Shown: positions 35,764 through 47,700, counted from the first letter of the stretch. The stretch is 64,000 nucleotides of DNA from Pirellulaceae bacterium (GCA_019636385.1 JAHBXT010000003.1:310001-374000), one strand, 5' to 3'. Notes: generated by a model not told the origin, from the letters alone. Numbers and translations: made by a program.

Positions 35764-38073
35764 ATGTGTTGGCGGAATAAGGATGGGGCTGCGTTGATAT
35801 TCAGGTGTGGCATTGTCTGGATGTGGTTGGCTGGGGCAATCTTGCTAGCTGGGCAGTTGCGCGCGCAGGATGCAGATGCGGTGGGGTCTGGTCTACCCTT
35901 TGGCGACGGCAGCGGTCATGAGGCTGGGGAGGCTGGTGTAGAACGCTTGAGACCAGTCGAACTGACGTTTGATAATGATATTCAGCCGCTGCTGACACGC
36001 TTTGGCTGCAACGCAGGAGCGTGCCACGGTAAGTCGCGTGGCCAAAACGGTTTCGCGCTGTCGTTACTGGGGTTCGACTCGGATTTTGACTATTCAGCTA
36101 TCGTGCTGCAGGCTCGAGGACGTCGAGTCCAGTTCACATCGCCCGAGAATAGCCTGCTGTTGCGCAAGGCGACTGGCCAGGAGCCCCATGAAGGCGGTGT
36201 ACGATTTGACGTCGACAGCCCACACTACGAAATGTTTCATAGCTGGATCGCCCAAGGTGCTCCACGCACTCCCGAAACGGCTCCGCGTTTAATTCGTGTG
36301 CGCGTCGAGCCACCTGAATGCAGTTTGAGTGCTGGTCAATCACAATCGCTAACCGTGTGGGCCGAGTATTCGGATGGTTCGCAGCGCGAAGTGACGGACG
36401 CGACTGCCTTTGATTCAAACGACCGCAATATTGTGGACGTGTCGGCGACCGGGATGTTGCAAGCCGGCGACCTGCCAGGAGAAACGGCAGTGATGGCGCG
36501 GTATATGAACCATATTGCAGTTTGCGGTATTACCATCCCACTACCCAATCCTGCGCCGCCAGAAGTCTACGCTTCGCTACCTTCAAATGGCGAGATTGAT
36601 CGTCTGGTTCACGAAAAACTGCGGCTGTTGGGAATCTTGCCGTCTGACCCCGCTTTGCCATCGACGCTGGTCCGTAGAACTTATTTGCGGCTGATTGGTC
36701 GCCTGCCAACGGCCGATGAGGCCCGGCAATACTTGGCGGATCCCCATCCTGATCGACAATCCAACTTGGTCGATGCTTTGTTGCAACGTCCCGAATATGC
36801 AGATTTTTGGGCGAACAAATGGGCTGATCTGCTGCGTCCCAACCCGTATCGCGTCGGCATGAAGGCGGTACTGAATATGGACGCCTGGCTGCGCCGCGCG
36901 TTTCGTGAGAACTGGCCCTACGATCAGTTTGTCACCGAGCTAGTTACCGCGCAGGGTAGCACCTGGCACAACGGTGCGACGGTATTGTATCGAGATCGAC
37001 CACAGACTGTCGAAGTCGCGTCGTCGATCAGCCAACTGTTCTTGGGAATTCGCCTGGAGTGTGCCAAGTGTCACCATCATCCATTCGAGGTCTGGAGCCA
37101 GGATGATTTTTACGGCTTTGCAGCGTTTTTCGCTCGAGTTGGCCGTAAGGGAACTGGTCTGTCACCGCCCATCTCTGGCAGTGAAGAGATGATCTTCAGC
37201 GCAGCCTCGGGCAAGCTGGTGCACGAACGTACAGGCGAAGTTGTCAAACCCAAGACGCTGACCGGTGATCCGTTGGAATTGGGGCCTGACGATGATCCAC
37301 GGCAATTGCTGGCCGCCTGGATGACCAGCGCGTCAAATCGTCACTTTCCAAGCGTAATGGTCAATCGAGTGTGGGCCGAGCTGATGGGCGTGGGCTTGGT
37401 CGATCCGGTGGACGACTTGCGGGCAACCAATCCGGCGTCCAACCAGCCGCTGCTGGATTACTTGGCCAATGAGTTTCGAGGACAAGGCTTCGATATTAAA
37501 CAACTCATTCGGCTGATAGCCACCTCAGCAACGTTTGCCCGCTCAAGTCACCCCAGTACAAACAACGTCGCGGACACACGCAACTTTTCGCGCTATTATC
37601 GCCAGCGAATGCGAGCCGAATCGCTCCTGGACGCAGTCAATGATGTTCTGGGGACAGAAGAAAAGTTGGCTGCTCTGCCGCCCGGTTCGCGAGCCATGCA
37701 GCTTTGGACTCACCGTACGCCCAGCCTGTTCTTGGATACCTTCGGTCGTCCAGACGAAAACCTGGACCCTCCTTACGAACGCTCGTATGAGCTGACTACA
37801 CCTCAGATTTTGCACTTGATGAATTCGAAGGCTGTTCACGAAAAAATCTCGCATGATGAGGGTCGACTTGCGGCCCTGGCTGCTGGATTGCTGGCCAGCC
37901 AGGAGGTAGTTGAGGAACTGTACCTGTGCTTCTATAGCCGACCGCCGAACGAAACAGAATTGTCAGTGGCTATGAAACTATTTCCGGCAGAGACATCGAC
38001 CAGTCGTCGGCAGGCCGTTGAAGATCTCGCCTGGGCGCTGCTCAACGGACCAGAATTCTATTTCATCGACTAG
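35764..38073 (+). CDS. Secreted DUF1549/DUF1553 protein with cytochrome c and BIG2-like domains
   Basis: The 769-residue protein has a signal peptide (about residues 1-35, CGIVWMWLAGAILLAGQLRAQ). A cytochrome-c-like segment (FGCNAGACHGKSRGQNGF) carries a CxxxCH heme-type motif. A BIG2/Ig-like domain follows (SLTVWAEYSDGSQREVTD ... MARYMNHIAVCGITIPL). Then DUF1549 (IDRLVHEKLRLLGILPSDPA, VRRTYLRLIGRLPTADEA, WANKWADLLRPNP, and a conserved CAKCHHHPFEVW) and DUF1553 (ASNRHFPSVMVNRVWAELMG, GRPDENLDPPYERS). This is the planctomycete secreted-cytochrome architecture. It is not followed by a DUF1501 gene, unlike the second copy. Function is unknown; periplasmic electron transfer is inferred. Confidence 0.9.
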   Translation: MCWRNKDGAALIFRCGIVWMWLAGAILLAGQLRAQDADAVGSGLPFGDGSGHEAGEAGVERLRPVELTFDNDIQPLLTRFGCNAGACHGKSRGQNGFALSLLGFDSDFDYSAIVLQARGRRVQFTSPENSLLLRKATGQEPHEGGVRFDVDSPHYEMFHSWIAQGAPRTPETAPRLIRVRVEPPECSLSAGQSQSLTVWAEYSDGSQREVTDATAFDSNDRNIVDVSATGMLQAGDLPGETAVMARYMNHIAVCGITIPLPNPAPPEVYASLPSNGEIDRLVHEKLRLLGILPSDPALPSTLVRRTYLRLIGRLPTADEARQYLADPHPDRQSNLVDALLQRPEYADFWANKWADLLRPNPYRVGMKAVLNMDAWLRRAFRENWPYDQFVTELVTAQGSTWHNGATVLYRDRPQTVEVASSISQLFLGIRLECAKCHHHPFEVWSQDDFYGFAAFFARVGRKGTGLSPPISGSEEMIFSAASGKLVHERTGEVVKPKTLTGDPLELGPDDDPRQLLAAWMTSASNRHFPSVMVNRVWAELMGVGLVDPVDDLRATNPASNQPLLDYLANEFRGQGFDIKQLIRLIATSATFARSSHPSTNNVADTRNFSRYYRQRMRAESLLDAVNDVLGTEEKLAALPPGSRAMQLWTHRTPSLFLDTFGRPDENLDPPYERSYELTTPQILHLMNSKAVHEKISHDEGRLAALAAGLLASQEVVEELYLCFYSRPPNETELSVAMKLFPAETSTSRRQAVEDLAWALLNGPEFYFID

Positions 38074-38198
38074 CAGAGCGCACCGCCATTGTCCGGCCCG
38101 TGTTCAAGCGCGCCTTCTGCTGCTTCGCGGGTACATGCCCATTTGTTGACAATCGCTTCAGGCAGCTCTACAAACACACGCGATGGCTCAAAGAGCAT
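38070..38198 (-). CDS. Possible 42-residue protein or gene fragment
   Basis: On the minus strand an ATG at 38198 opens a clean frame: MLFEPSRVFVELPEAIVNKW and then ACTREAAEGALEHGPDNGGAL and a final Cys, closing with TAG that overlaps the stop of the upstream-strand gene. The frame extends upstream of the ATG for another 10-11 codons (VDRVVLFPRVEG) before a stop. Composition is coding-like (amphipathic helix with Glu, Ala, Asn), but I do not recognise a family. It could be a real small protein or the end of a deleted gene. It lies downstream of the ceramidase gene in the same direction. Confidence 0.35.
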   Translation of the reverse strand: MLFEPSRVFVELPEAIVNKWACTREAAEGALEHGPDNGGALC

Positions 38199-38247
38199 GC
38201 CTTCGACCCGAGGGAACAGCACAACACGGTCGACACTCTACCGATGA

Positions 38248-39666
38248 TTATTTCTTCGACGTGACCTGTTCTACCAAGGTTTGAACCGTGGTACGAATGC
38301 GCTCTTCCACTTCATGGGTGTAGGGCGCGCGATGACCGTATTCGTGCATGCCAGTTGTACCCTCATAGCCGCCTTCGCGAAGTACGCGGGCGCTGGGCAC
38401 GTAGCTCAACAAATCGTTGTTGTAGCCACAGACCCACGTTGTGTTCCATCCAAACAGTTGCTTGAAATTCAGCGAGTAGTCCACGACCGTCTCCCCGGTC
38501 AGCGCAATCAGCGTCAGTTCCGGCCCAAAGTTCCAGACCTGCACTGGATAGGGCACACGATCGGGCAAAGACCCCCACGTTTTATACTGCTGAATCCAGT
38601 GTAGACACTCGCGGAGTGGCATACCGCGCAGGGTCGGTAAGCGCTGTTGAAGTTCCTGTAAGGATGGACCGGGCTCCAGTAGTAGTTCGGTGTGCGCCAT
38701 GGTCACACTCAGTGGTCCACAGAGTGCAACCATGGGCGCTTCGATAGTTTGCCGCACCGATTCGGCCAGTATATCGCCGTACATCGCAGCCAGTTGCACA
38801 GCCGCATCCTCGCGGCCGCGGATGCGCGGCAGCGGATTGGCGTCGCCGCCGCAATTCTGTATGAACAGGGCTGTGCAGTCTGGATAGGTTTCTTCCAATG
38901 CCAACTGTGCGAAGCCAGCATAATCGCCGTTGACGCTCAATCCGCCCAAGGCTGTTGTATGGCAAGAGTAGCCAAACACGATAGCTCGCAGCCTGCCAGC
39001 GGATTTGACGGCCAGCACCGGCACATCGTGGTCGACAGGACCGGGCAGCGGTCGTGAGTCAGGGCCGCGCGAGCGCCGACGATTGACAGCCACACCAGCC
39101 AAGCCTTGTTCAAAAAATAGTTCAGCCGCTGTTAAATCGGCGATCGCCTGGCCAATAACGCGATGGTATTGCTCGTAAACCATTGCAGTGTACCGGTCGC
39201 GGGCAACCGCCTCGGTGGGCGACAGTTCGTAGTACAACCACAGCACATCCTCCGTAATAGGGCAACTGTGATTGTGTGACGTATTCAGAATTAACCGTTC
39301 GCGTGGCAATCCATATTCGGCCAGCGCTTGACTGGCAATGCGCTCGACCATCTTGGTACTCAGGCCGACCAAATCGGCAGTTACCAACACGCTCGTTTGG
39401 CCACCAGCATCGCGCAGCGCCAGGGCCTTGAGCCAGATGGGATGATCGACGCGTTGCGACATCCGCGTCGCGCCTCCATAACCGGCCAGAGGCACCGACT
39501 GTGCGGGAGTGATATCCGCCCGCGCAACACCCGCCTCCCACTGTGCTGAGACACCTTGCGCCGATCCAATTAGTCCGGCGATTGCCAGGCATGTCAGGCA
39601 AGTTAGGACAGTCGATTTCGTGCGGATGGTCGTTCCGGTTGACTGGAGGAGGCTTTGTAGAGTCAT
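38248..39666 (-). CDS. Secreted neutral/alkaline ceramidase-like (N-terminal domain) protein
   Basis: The 472-residue protein has a signal peptide (VLTCLTCLAIAGLIGSAQGVSA) and then GVARADITPAQSVPLAGYGG, the start of the neutral/alkaline ceramidase N-terminal fold. NTSHNHSCP is the zinc-site motif with the two His; VFGYSCHTTALGG and IQNCGGDANP are further conserved pieces around the catalytic Ser and Zn ligands. It lacks the C-terminal domain of eukaryotic-type ceramidases, as is usual for planctomycete homologues. Its real substrate may not be ceramide. Confidence 0.85.
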   Translation of the reverse strand: MTLQSLLQSTGTTIRTKSTVLTCLTCLAIAGLIGSAQGVSAQWEAGVARADITPAQSVPLAGYGGATRMSQRVDHPIWLKALALRDAGGQTSVLVTADLVGLSTKMVERIASQALAEYGLPRERLILNTSHNHSCPITEDVLWLYYELSPTEAVARDRYTAMVYEQYHRVIGQAIADLTAAELFFEQGLAGVAVNRRRSRGPDSRPLPGPVDHDVPVLAVKSAGRLRAIVFGYSCHTTALGGLSVNGDYAGFAQLALEETYPDCTALFIQNCGGDANPLPRIRGREDAAVQLAAMYGDILAESVRQTIEAPMVALCGPLSVTMAHTELLLEPGPSLQELQQRLPTLRGMPLRECLHWIQQYKTWGSLPDRVPYPVQVWNFGPELTLIALTGETVVDYSLNFKQLFGWNTTWVCGYNNDLLSYVPSARVLREGGYEGTTGMHEYGHRAPYTHEVEERIRTTVQTLVEQVTSKK

Positions 39667-40084
39667 AGGGAAACCAGTCTGTACAACAAGCTTTCGTTAG
39701 TCAGTGGACTGAGCAACTACCCCATAGATTGTAGCGTACGCATGTGTAGATTTGTGGTAACAATTCACGCATATTGTAGGGTGGGGCCAGTGCAGGCCGG
39801 TAATCTAATTCAACGTTTTTTGGATGAAGGCAAGTACAAGTGAGCGATTGATGCTTGGCCCCGCGCCGACCCACCACCGGCGTGAGCGGATACGATTGGC
39901 CGAGCCTCTCGGTCTGACCCAACCCACAGCAGGTTACTACGTTCAGTTTGCTATCCCGGAGGTCCGTTTTAAACGACAGTCCAGTGAAAGTGGACAGAAT
40001 CAATGTTAGAATGGAACTGGTGATGGATTGCCCGTATTGATATTGATATTGATCTTGTCCGACAAAAGCGGTGTGACTATTGGA
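39667..40084. other. Divergent spacer between ceramidase-like and DUF1549 genes
   Basis: No gene is supported. Promoters for both divergent genes are expected here. A triple TATTGA repeat lies at 40035-40052, close to the start of the plus-strand gene. Confidence 0.35.
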
Positions 40085-43003
40085 ATGAATCAACTGGCTC
40101 GTTGCATATCGACTTGTGTTCTCTGGAACGCGATAACCCATGCGCTGGTTGGTGCGGCAGTGAGTTTCTGTTCGGCGGTCGGCAACTGCCAGTCGCCGGA
40201 TCAGCTGAGATCGACAATTGTCGGAGCAACAACTTCTGAATCATTTGTTCAAGCCGGCGACGATCCGGAGCCCGCAATTGAGAAGTTAGGCTTTAGCGAC
40301 AACGACCTGGAGTTCTTTGAAAGGCAGATTCGGCCAATTTTGGTCGATCACTGCTACGAATGTCATTCGGGCACGGAGCTGAGCGGAGGTCTGTCGATTG
40401 AGTCCCGTGCGCAAATGCTGGCCGGTGGTGATTCGGGACCGGCGATGCGCCTGGGCGAGCCAGAGAAGAGTCTGTTGGTTGCTGCGATCAGCTACCAGCA
40501 TGATGAGTTAAAAATGCCGCCCGCCGGAAAGCTGTCGGATGCTCAAATCGCGGCTTTAACTCGTTGGATTACAACGGGGGCTGCGGATACCAGAATCCCC
40601 TCCAATACAGGCCAATCCCCTAAACCGCTCAGGGGAATGAGCCTAGACGAGGGCCGACAATTCTGGGCATTCCAACCGGTTGCTAATCCGCACTTGCCAA
40701 GCGTTGACAATCCGTCATGGCTGCAATCGCCCGTCGATGCGTTTGTGCTCGGCAAACTTGAGCAGCGGGGGATCGTGCCAGCACCACCAGCCAGTCGGGC
40801 AGCGCTGATTCGTCGCGTCTACCTGAATTTGATTGGCCTACCACCCTCGCCGGTGGAAGTCGATCAGTTTGTCAACGATCCCTCGCCCGGTGCATTTGCG
40901 GACCTAGTGGAACAGTTGCTGGCCTCGCCGCAGTACGGCGTACGATGGGGAAGGCATTGGTTGGATGTGGCGCGCTACGCGGACTCCAATGGCTTGGATG
41001 AAAATATGGCGTATGGAAATGCGTGGCGGTATCGCGACTATGTGGTTGCAGCGTTTAATACTGACAAACCCTACAACCAGTTTGTGATCGAACAAATCGC
41101 TGGTGATCTGTTGCCGGATGCGAACGAGCAGTCGCGCGTGGCCACCGGCTTTTTGGCGTTGGGGGCCAAGGTGCTGGCCGAACCGGATATGGAAAAGCTG
41201 GTGATGGACACGGTTGACGAGCAGATCGACTGTGTTGGCAAGGCGTTTATGGGCTTGTCGCTGGGCTGCGCCCGTTGTCACGATCACAAATTCGACCCGC
41301 TCACACAACGCGACTACTACGCCTTGGCAGCGATCTTCAAAGGTACTCGCACATTTTCCGGCGAGCGATTTGGCGCCATCAAGTACTGGTACGAACACTC
41401 GATGGCCGACCCGGCCGAACGTGAACGCATCAAAAGCGTTGACGCGCGGGTGGCTGCCGCCAAGAGCGCAGCAGCCAGCTACAAGTCGCAGGCGATGTCA
41501 AAGATTCGCAGCCAGGCCGTATTGCAGGCAGCCGACTATTTGATGGCGGCTACTCAAATCCCGCTGGGTGCGTCGCTGGTGGATGTTGCCGAGGTAGCCC
41601 GGCCACTGAAATTGCATCCGCGGATTCTATACCACTGCCGTCAGCACTTGGAGAATCAGCGCGAATCGGAGTTTTTTGCCGCTTGGCATAGGTTGCGGGA
41701 CGACGGAATTGCCGTGCAACAACATTATGCCGATCTGTTTAGTCGCGCTTGGGCTGCATGGGAGGCTGCACAGCGAACCGAGCCCAAGGTTGCCAATCTG
41801 AGCGATGGACAACTGGAGCAGGCTCGCCAGGAACTGAACGATCCTTCGGGCATGCTGGTCGTTCCTCCGCAACCGCAATATGCGTTTGACGAAGATACAC
41901 TGCGCGAGTATTACCGGCTGATGGAGGAAGCTCGAATCCTGGAAAGTGGTGCTGAAGACTTGTCGGCGGCGATGGGTGTGGCCGATGGCACGCCTCTCAA
42001 CTGGTTGCCGATTCACATTCGCGGCAGCCATTTGAACTTGGGTGAGCCGATACCGCGTGGATTTCCGATCGTCATGCAGACTTCAACAGTCCAGCCTATC
42101 TTGCCAGATCATCAGAGCGGGCGATTGGAATTGGCTCAATGGCTGGCCAGTACCACACATCCGCTTACGGCGCGGGTGATCGTCAACCGCATTTGGGGCT
42201 GGCATTTTGGCCGGCCATTGGTGAATACGACCGAAAACTTTGGTGCACTGGGGGGCCGACCCACGCATCCTGAGTTGCTGGATTGGCTAGCGCGCAGTTT
42301 TATGCAGTCGGGCTGGTCGATCAAACAGTTACATCGCCTGATTCTGAACTCGAGTACCTACCAGATGGACTCGCAACATCCGCAGGCTGCGCAGGCCGAG
42401 GCGCATGATCCTGCCAACGACCTATTGTGGAAATTCCGCATACAGCGGCTGGATGCTGAGCAGTTGCGAGACAGTTTACTGTCTGCCAGCGGCCTGATGG
42501 ATGCTGGTATTGGCGGCAAATCGGTGCCGTTGCGAAATCACCAATTCGTATTCGACCATACTTCAATTGATCACACGCGTTACGACAGTCCTCGACGCAC
42601 GCTGTATCTGCCGATCATTCGCAACAATCTGTACACGCTGTTGGAGCAGTTCGATTTTCCTGATCCGACGATGCCGACCGGCTGGCGGCAGACTACAACC
42701 GTCGCGCCGCAGTCCTTGTGGATACTCAATGCCGATCTGGTCATGGATGCTGCCAGTCAATTGGCCCGGCAGATCACGCACGATTACTCGGACACCGATC
42801 AGCGTATTAACGAGATGTACGTTCGCCTTTTGGCCCGACTGCCTGGACAATCCGAGCGTCAGCGCTGCACCAGTTTTTTGGCTCAGGCCAAAGTTGCGAT
42901 TGATTCCAGAGTGCTTGAGAGTCAATCGTCGCCCGAGTTCATCGCCTGGTCGCTGTTGGCTCAGGGCCTGATGGCCACCAACGACTTTCTGTATGTGAGG
43001 TAA
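40085..43003 (+). CDS. Secreted PSCyt1-DUF1549-DUF1553 planctomycete cytochrome
   Basis: The ATG at 40085 gives a signal-type start ([20 protein letters not shown]); a TTG at 40028 is also in frame. The protein is 972 residues. A planctomycete cytochrome C domain follows ([20 protein letters not shown] with CYECH as the CxxCH heme motif, and [19 protein letters not shown]). DUF1549 has [24 protein letters not shown] sequence, [17 protein letters not shown] and [19 protein letters not shown], which is a second CxxCH motif. DUF1553 has [18 protein letters not shown] and [18 protein letters not shown]. This protein and the following DUF1501 protein are a recurrent planctomycete pair. Confidence 0.92.
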   Translation: MNQLARCISTCVLWNAITHALVGAAVSFCSAVGNCQSPDQLRSTIVGATTSESFVQAGDDPEPAIEKLGFSDNDLEFFERQIRPILVDHCYECHSGTELSGGLSIESRAQMLAGGDSGPAMRLGEPEKSLLVAAISYQHDELKMPPAGKLSDAQIAALTRWITTGAADTRIPSNTGQSPKPLRGMSLDEGRQFWAFQPVANPHLPSVDNPSWLQSPVDAFVLGKLEQRGIVPAPPASRAALIRRVYLNLIGLPPSPVEVDQFVNDPSPGAFADLVEQLLASPQYGVRWGRHWLDVARYADSNGLDENMAYGNAWRYRDYVVAAFNTDKPYNQFVIEQIAGDLLPDANEQSRVATGFLALGAKVLAEPDMEKLVMDTVDEQIDCVGKAFMGLSLGCARCHDHKFDPLTQRDYYALAAIFKGTRTFSGERFGAIKYWYEHSMADPAERERIKSVDARVAAAKSAAASYKSQAMSKIRSQAVLQAADYLMAATQIPLGASLVDVAEVARPLKLHPRILYHCRQHLENQRESEFFAAWHRLRDDGIAVQQHYADLFSRAWAAWEAAQRTEPKVANLSDGQLEQARQELNDPSGMLVVPPQPQYAFDEDTLREYYRLMEEARILESGAEDLSAAMGVADGTPLNWLPIHIRGSHLNLGEPIPRGFPIVMQTSTVQPILPDHQSGRLELAQWLASTTHPLTARVIVNRIWGWHFGRPLVNTTENFGALGGRPTHPELLDWLARSFMQSGWSIKQLHRLILNSSTYQMDSQHPQAAQAEAHDPANDLLWKFRIQRLDAEQLRDSLLSASGLMDAGIGGKSVPLRNHQFVFDHTSIDHTRYDSPRRTLYLPIIRNNLYTLLEQFDFPDPTMPTGWRQTTTVAPQSLWILNADLVMDAASQLARQITHDYSDTDQRINEMYVRLLARLPGQSERQRCTSFLAQAKVAIDSRVLESQSSPEFIAWSLLAQGLMATNDFLYVR

Positions 43004-43009
43004 CTAGCA

Positions 43010-44521
43010 ATGATGCACGACCACCAACTCGATTGCGCAGCTTGCAGTGCTGGGGCCAGCCAGCGTCAGTCGTTGGAGCTGAGTCGCCGCAGCATGTTGC
43101 TTCAGACCACTGCGGTTGGGTTCGGGAGTGTGGCGCTGCGAGCTCTACTGGGAATGAGCACTACGCCGACAGTGGCCCATGCAGCCGATACAGCGGCTGA
43201 CCCAACTGTGGGTCTATCCCCACTGTCCGCCAAGCAACCGCATTTCGTAGCGCGGGCCAAGCGGATTATTTTTTTGTTTATGAAGGGTGGGCCGTCACAC
43301 GTTGATACGTTTGATCCCAAGCCGCTGCTGGATCGCGATCATGGTCAGCCGCCACCGTTTGCACTGCCGCGCGTGACATTTGCGGCACAGGGCAATCTTC
43401 TAAAATCTCCCTGGCATTTTCGACAATACGGTGAGAGCGGCTTGCCGGTGAGCGATCTATTTCCCAAGGTCGCCCAGCATGTAGACAGTATCTGCGTGTT
43501 GCGATCGGTACATGGCACCAATCCGGCACATGGCGGAGCGCTGCTGAAACTGCATACTGGTAGCGACCAATTTGTGCGGCCCAGCATGGGCGCTTGGGTG
43601 GTTTACGGCTTGGGGACCGAGAATGACAATCTGCCTGCTTTCGTGACCATTTGCCCCACGTTAGCACACGGCGGAGTGAACAATTGGGGGGCCGCCTTCT
43701 TGCCGGCCTATTGCCAGGGCACACCCATTGGTAACGCCAGCCAATCGTCGCTGACAGCTCAGGTACGCCACATTCGCAATCCGCGATTCGAGACGCAGAT
43801 ACAACGGCAGCAGATCGACCTTGTAGGTGGATTAAATTCGGACCACTTAGCAGGAATCAGCAGTGCGGCCGATCGTGCGGCGTTAGAAGGTCGCTTGCAA
43901 TCGTACGAGTTGGCCTTTCGGATGCAAGCCTCGATGCCGGAGGCTCAAGATTTATCACAAGAGACGGCGCTCACACATCGACTGTACGGCACCGATGACC
44001 CGATCACAGCCGACTTTGGCCGCCAGTGCTTGATGGCTCGGCGCTTCTTGGAGCGCGGAGTTAGATTTGTGCAGGTGACGCATTCCGATAGCGAAGTCCA
44101 ATGGGACCAGCATTCGAATCTCTATCAGGGCCACACTAAGAACGCCGCTGAAGTTGATAAGCCGATCGCCGGGTTGCTGGCTGACCTAAAACAGCGCGGA
44201 CTGTTGCACGATACGTTGGTGTTGTGGGGCGGCGAATTCGGCCGCACGCCAACCTCTGAAGGAGGTAACGGTCGCGATCACAATCCGCACGGATTTACGA
44301 TGTGGATGGCCGGGGGCGGCGTACGCGGCGGCATGGCCTATGGCGCGACTGACGACTACGGTTATTACGCGGTCGAAAATAAAATGCACATCAACGACCT
44401 CCACGCCACGCTGCTGCATCTGCTGGGACTGGACCATCAGCGATTGACGTTTCCATACGCCGGCCGCGATTTTCGGCTGACCGACGTGGCCGGCCAAGTC
44501 GCAACAGGGATTCTGGCCTAA
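43010..44521 (+). CDS. Tat-exported DUF1501 (sulfatase-like fold) protein
   Basis: The 503-residue protein has a twin-arginine signal (SRRSMLLQTTAVGFGSVALR) and is probably exported folded. DUF1501 belongs to the alkaline-phosphatase/sulfatase superfamily; KRIIFLFMKGGPSHVDTFDPK is its first metal-site strand, VTHSDSEVQWDQHSN and LWGGEFGRTPTSEGGNGRDH the later ones, and MHINDLHATLLHLLGLDH the last. It starts 6 bases after the DUF1549 gene and is likely co-transcribed. Substrate is unknown. Confidence 0.92.
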   Translation: MMHDHQLDCAACSAGASQRQSLELSRRSMLLQTTAVGFGSVALRALLGMSTTPTVAHAADTAADPTVGLSPLSAKQPHFVARAKRIIFLFMKGGPSHVDTFDPKPLLDRDHGQPPPFALPRVTFAAQGNLLKSPWHFRQYGESGLPVSDLFPKVAQHVDSICVLRSVHGTNPAHGGALLKLHTGSDQFVRPSMGAWVVYGLGTENDNLPAFVTICPTLAHGGVNNWGAAFLPAYCQGTPIGNASQSSLTAQVRHIRNPRFETQIQRQQIDLVGGLNSDHLAGISSAADRAALEGRLQSYELAFRMQASMPEAQDLSQETALTHRLYGTDDPITADFGRQCLMARRFLERGVRFVQVTHSDSEVQWDQHSNLYQGHTKNAAEVDKPIAGLLADLKQRGLLHDTLVLWGGEFGRTPTSEGGNGRDHNPHGFTMWMAGGGVRGGMAYGATDDYGYYAVENKMHINDLHATLLHLLGLDHQRLTFPYAGRDFRLTDVAGQVATGILA

Positions 44522-44725
44522 GGCCCGTGGCCAACTGATTGCCGATGCAGCCGGCCAAGGCTGGTTCATAAAAGATAAAATTGCGCACATCCGGCATGAG
44601 TCTCCCAACTGGCACATGGCGATCAAAATCAGCTACACCGCAGTTCGCGATGCGCGCCGCAAACAGCAGGGTGGTGCTTCGGGCACGTTGGCGGATAACC
44701 AACCAGTTGTGCTTATATGCTGATA
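44522..44725. other. Convergent gap between DUF1501 and cusA-like genes
   Basis: No gene or clear terminator hairpin is seen in these 204 bases. Confidence 0.35.
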
Positions 44726-47700
44726 TCAATTGTCCGCATTTTCGATATGTTCTTCACCCGCCCAGTAATCGTCGTGCATGTTCATTCGCATTTTAGATTC
44801 CATCAAGAGGCTGAAGAGTACCGGAACGACGAACAGCGTGATCAGCACGAACAGCGTGCCTCCGAAAACTGGTAAAGCCATTGCCTTGGCAACATCGGCC
44901 CCTCGGCCAGTCGCTAATAGTACCGGTGTCAATGCGGCGAAGGTGGTGAAAGAGGTCATCAGGCAGGGGCGAATGCGTTTTAGACCTGCATCGACTACCG
45001 CATCGCGGATCTGAGAGATCGAGTCGAACCGGCGACGACGAAAGACCTGGTCAAGATAAGTCGCCATCACCAGTCCGTCATCGACGGCCAGCCCAAATAC
45101 GGCGATAAAGCCAACCCAGATTGCAGTGTTCATTTTCACTCCCGCCAGGGCGACCAAAATCATGCCACCGCCGAAAGCAACAGGAATCGCAGCGAAGATG
45201 ATTAATGCAATCGACAGCCTGCGAAATTGAAAGTAGATCAAGAGGAAGTTGATCAAAATTACGACTGGGATGATCAACATCAGACGCCGATTGGATGCGA
45301 GTTGTTCTCGAAATGATCCCACCGGTTCTATGAAATACCCATCTGGCAAATCGAGTCGACCATGCTCTCCGTGCGGTAACAGCATGGCCTCGCGCAGCGA
45401 CTGTTGCACTGAAGTCGCGGTTTCCAGTGAGCCCATTGAACCCGAGGGCGAAAACATTACATAGGCTACTAAACGTGCGTTCTCGCTACTGATCTCGTCC
45501 GGGCCCCAAGTGGTGGTCATGTGCGTCAATTGTCCTAGCGGTACCGTCTCGCCTTTGGGAGTGACAACTGGAATTCTCTCAAGTTGCTCGATCTCATCAC
45601 GCAAATCGCGTTGATAGCGTACTTGGATGGGATATCGCTCACGCCCATGAACCGTGCGGGTGACGTTTAGGCCACCCAGGGCCACCTCTACAATCTCGTT
45701 GACGCTGGTCACCGACATTCCGAATCGTGCCGCAGCTTCACGATTGATCTCAAACTCGACATAGGGCTTGCCTAGGACGATGTCGGGGTTGACGGTCTCG
45801 GCATGAACCTGGGGCAATCGCCGCAGATGGTCGCGAACCGCCAAGGAAACTTGAGCCAGCTGCGATAGATCATCGCCATAGATTCGAATCGCCATCGAGG
45901 CGCGAATTCCGGATTGCAGCATGACGACTCGCCCCTCGATCGGTTGTAGAGGCGATGCGCGAGTCACGCCAGGCAACGTGGCTACGTTATTGATCTCGTC
46001 CCAGATCATCCTTTCTGTGGTCCCAGGACGCCACTGCCCCTTGGGCAATAGCATGACGTAGGTTTCGATCATCGCGGCTGGGGCGGGATCGAGAGCCGAT
46101 TCGGCGCGGCCTATCTTGCCCAAGACATCCGCCACCTCCGGAATTTGCTTGATGAGAGCCCCCTGGGTTTGCAGTACCTCGAGCGCTTGTGAAAGACTGG
46201 CACCGGGATAAAGTACTGGCATATAGAACCAAGTACCCTCGTCCAGCGCGATCCAGTCGTCAGTCTCTAGTCCGGTAAACAGATGTTTGGCCTCAACATA
46301 ACCTGGCAATTCATTGAGGTCTGTACCAAGATAAGCCACACTGCGTTCGAGCGGTCTCAGAATCGTCGGCAATCCGATCCAGGCTCCAATTCCCAGCAAG
46401 ACTACTGCAGCAGGCACAGTCAGAAAGCTTAGCTTGTGTACTAACAAAAGTCGAAGCAGCGGTTCATAAATCCAGTGGATCAACTGACTGACCGGGTTTT
46501 CTTCAATGGGGCGCAAGCGTTCTCGCCCGAGCATGTACCCAACCGCGAATCCAACCAGTCCAGCTAACAGCGTTAACCACACTCGCGATAGGGCGATCCA
46601 GTGGCCAATCGCCTCGAACCAAACTACACCAGCCAGAGCGGCAAAGATCACTGCCAGTCCGCTCCCCACGACTAAAGATGTAAAACGCGATATTGGCTTG
46701 GATCGCAACAATAGTCGGGCTAACATCGGCACCAGTAGCACTGCAACGATCAAGGCCGCGACCATGGCAAATGACTTTGTGTAGGCCAGCGGTGCGAACA
46801 AACGGTAGTCGCGACCAACCAAAAAAAAGACCGGCAGAAAGCTGACGATGGTCGTGGAGATGGCCGTCATTACCGCTGGCGCTACCTCATGCGTTGCCTC
46901 AACGATGATCGCTTGTCTTCGCCGTTGACCGCCGGGAGCCCCTTCAGCCTCCCAATCGGCCAGATGACGATAGATATTCTCCGACACAATAATCGACAGG
47001 TCGATGATCTCGCCGATTGAGATGGCGATTCCCGCCAGTGACATGATATTAGCGTCGATACCAAAAACTCGCATCGCGACAAAGGTCATTAACACAGCGA
47101 TCGGAAGTGTCACTGCCACGACGATGCTAGCACGGATATGCAGCAGAAACAGCAACACAACCACAACAGTGATGATGATCTCTGCTTGGAGCGCCTCGGT
47201 GAGAGTAGCAATCGTCTCATTGATCAGTTGCGTGCGATCATAGACCACTCGAAAGGTCACGCCACCTAGGCTTGGTTCCAACGAGGCCATCCGTTCCTTC
47301 ACCGCGTCAATGACGTGTCGCGGGTTTTCGCCGAATCGCATCACGATGATGCCGCCGACCGCCTCAGCGCCATTGAGGTCGAGCGCACCACGTCGGAACT
47401 CGGGCCCCATTTGAACATTGCCTAAGTCGCGAACGCGAACTGGTACGCCACTACGTGACATGACGACCGTATCTTCGATGTCAGGCACCGTCTCTGCGGG
47501 CGAACCACTGCCCAGGAATCCCCGGCCGCGGATGACAAACTCCATTCCACCACTCTCAACGGTCTTGGCACCGACGTCAATGTTGGAATCACGAACGGCG
47601 TCGACCAATTCTGCCAGAGGAGTTTCATGGAAGCGCAACCGATCTGGATCAACTTCGATCTGATACTGACGTACAAATCCCCCGATGCTGGCGACTTCAC

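Noticed and set aside
40035..40052. Triple TATTGA microrepeat
   Set aside because: Three copies of six bases in an AT-rich leader can occur by chance; no function suggested.
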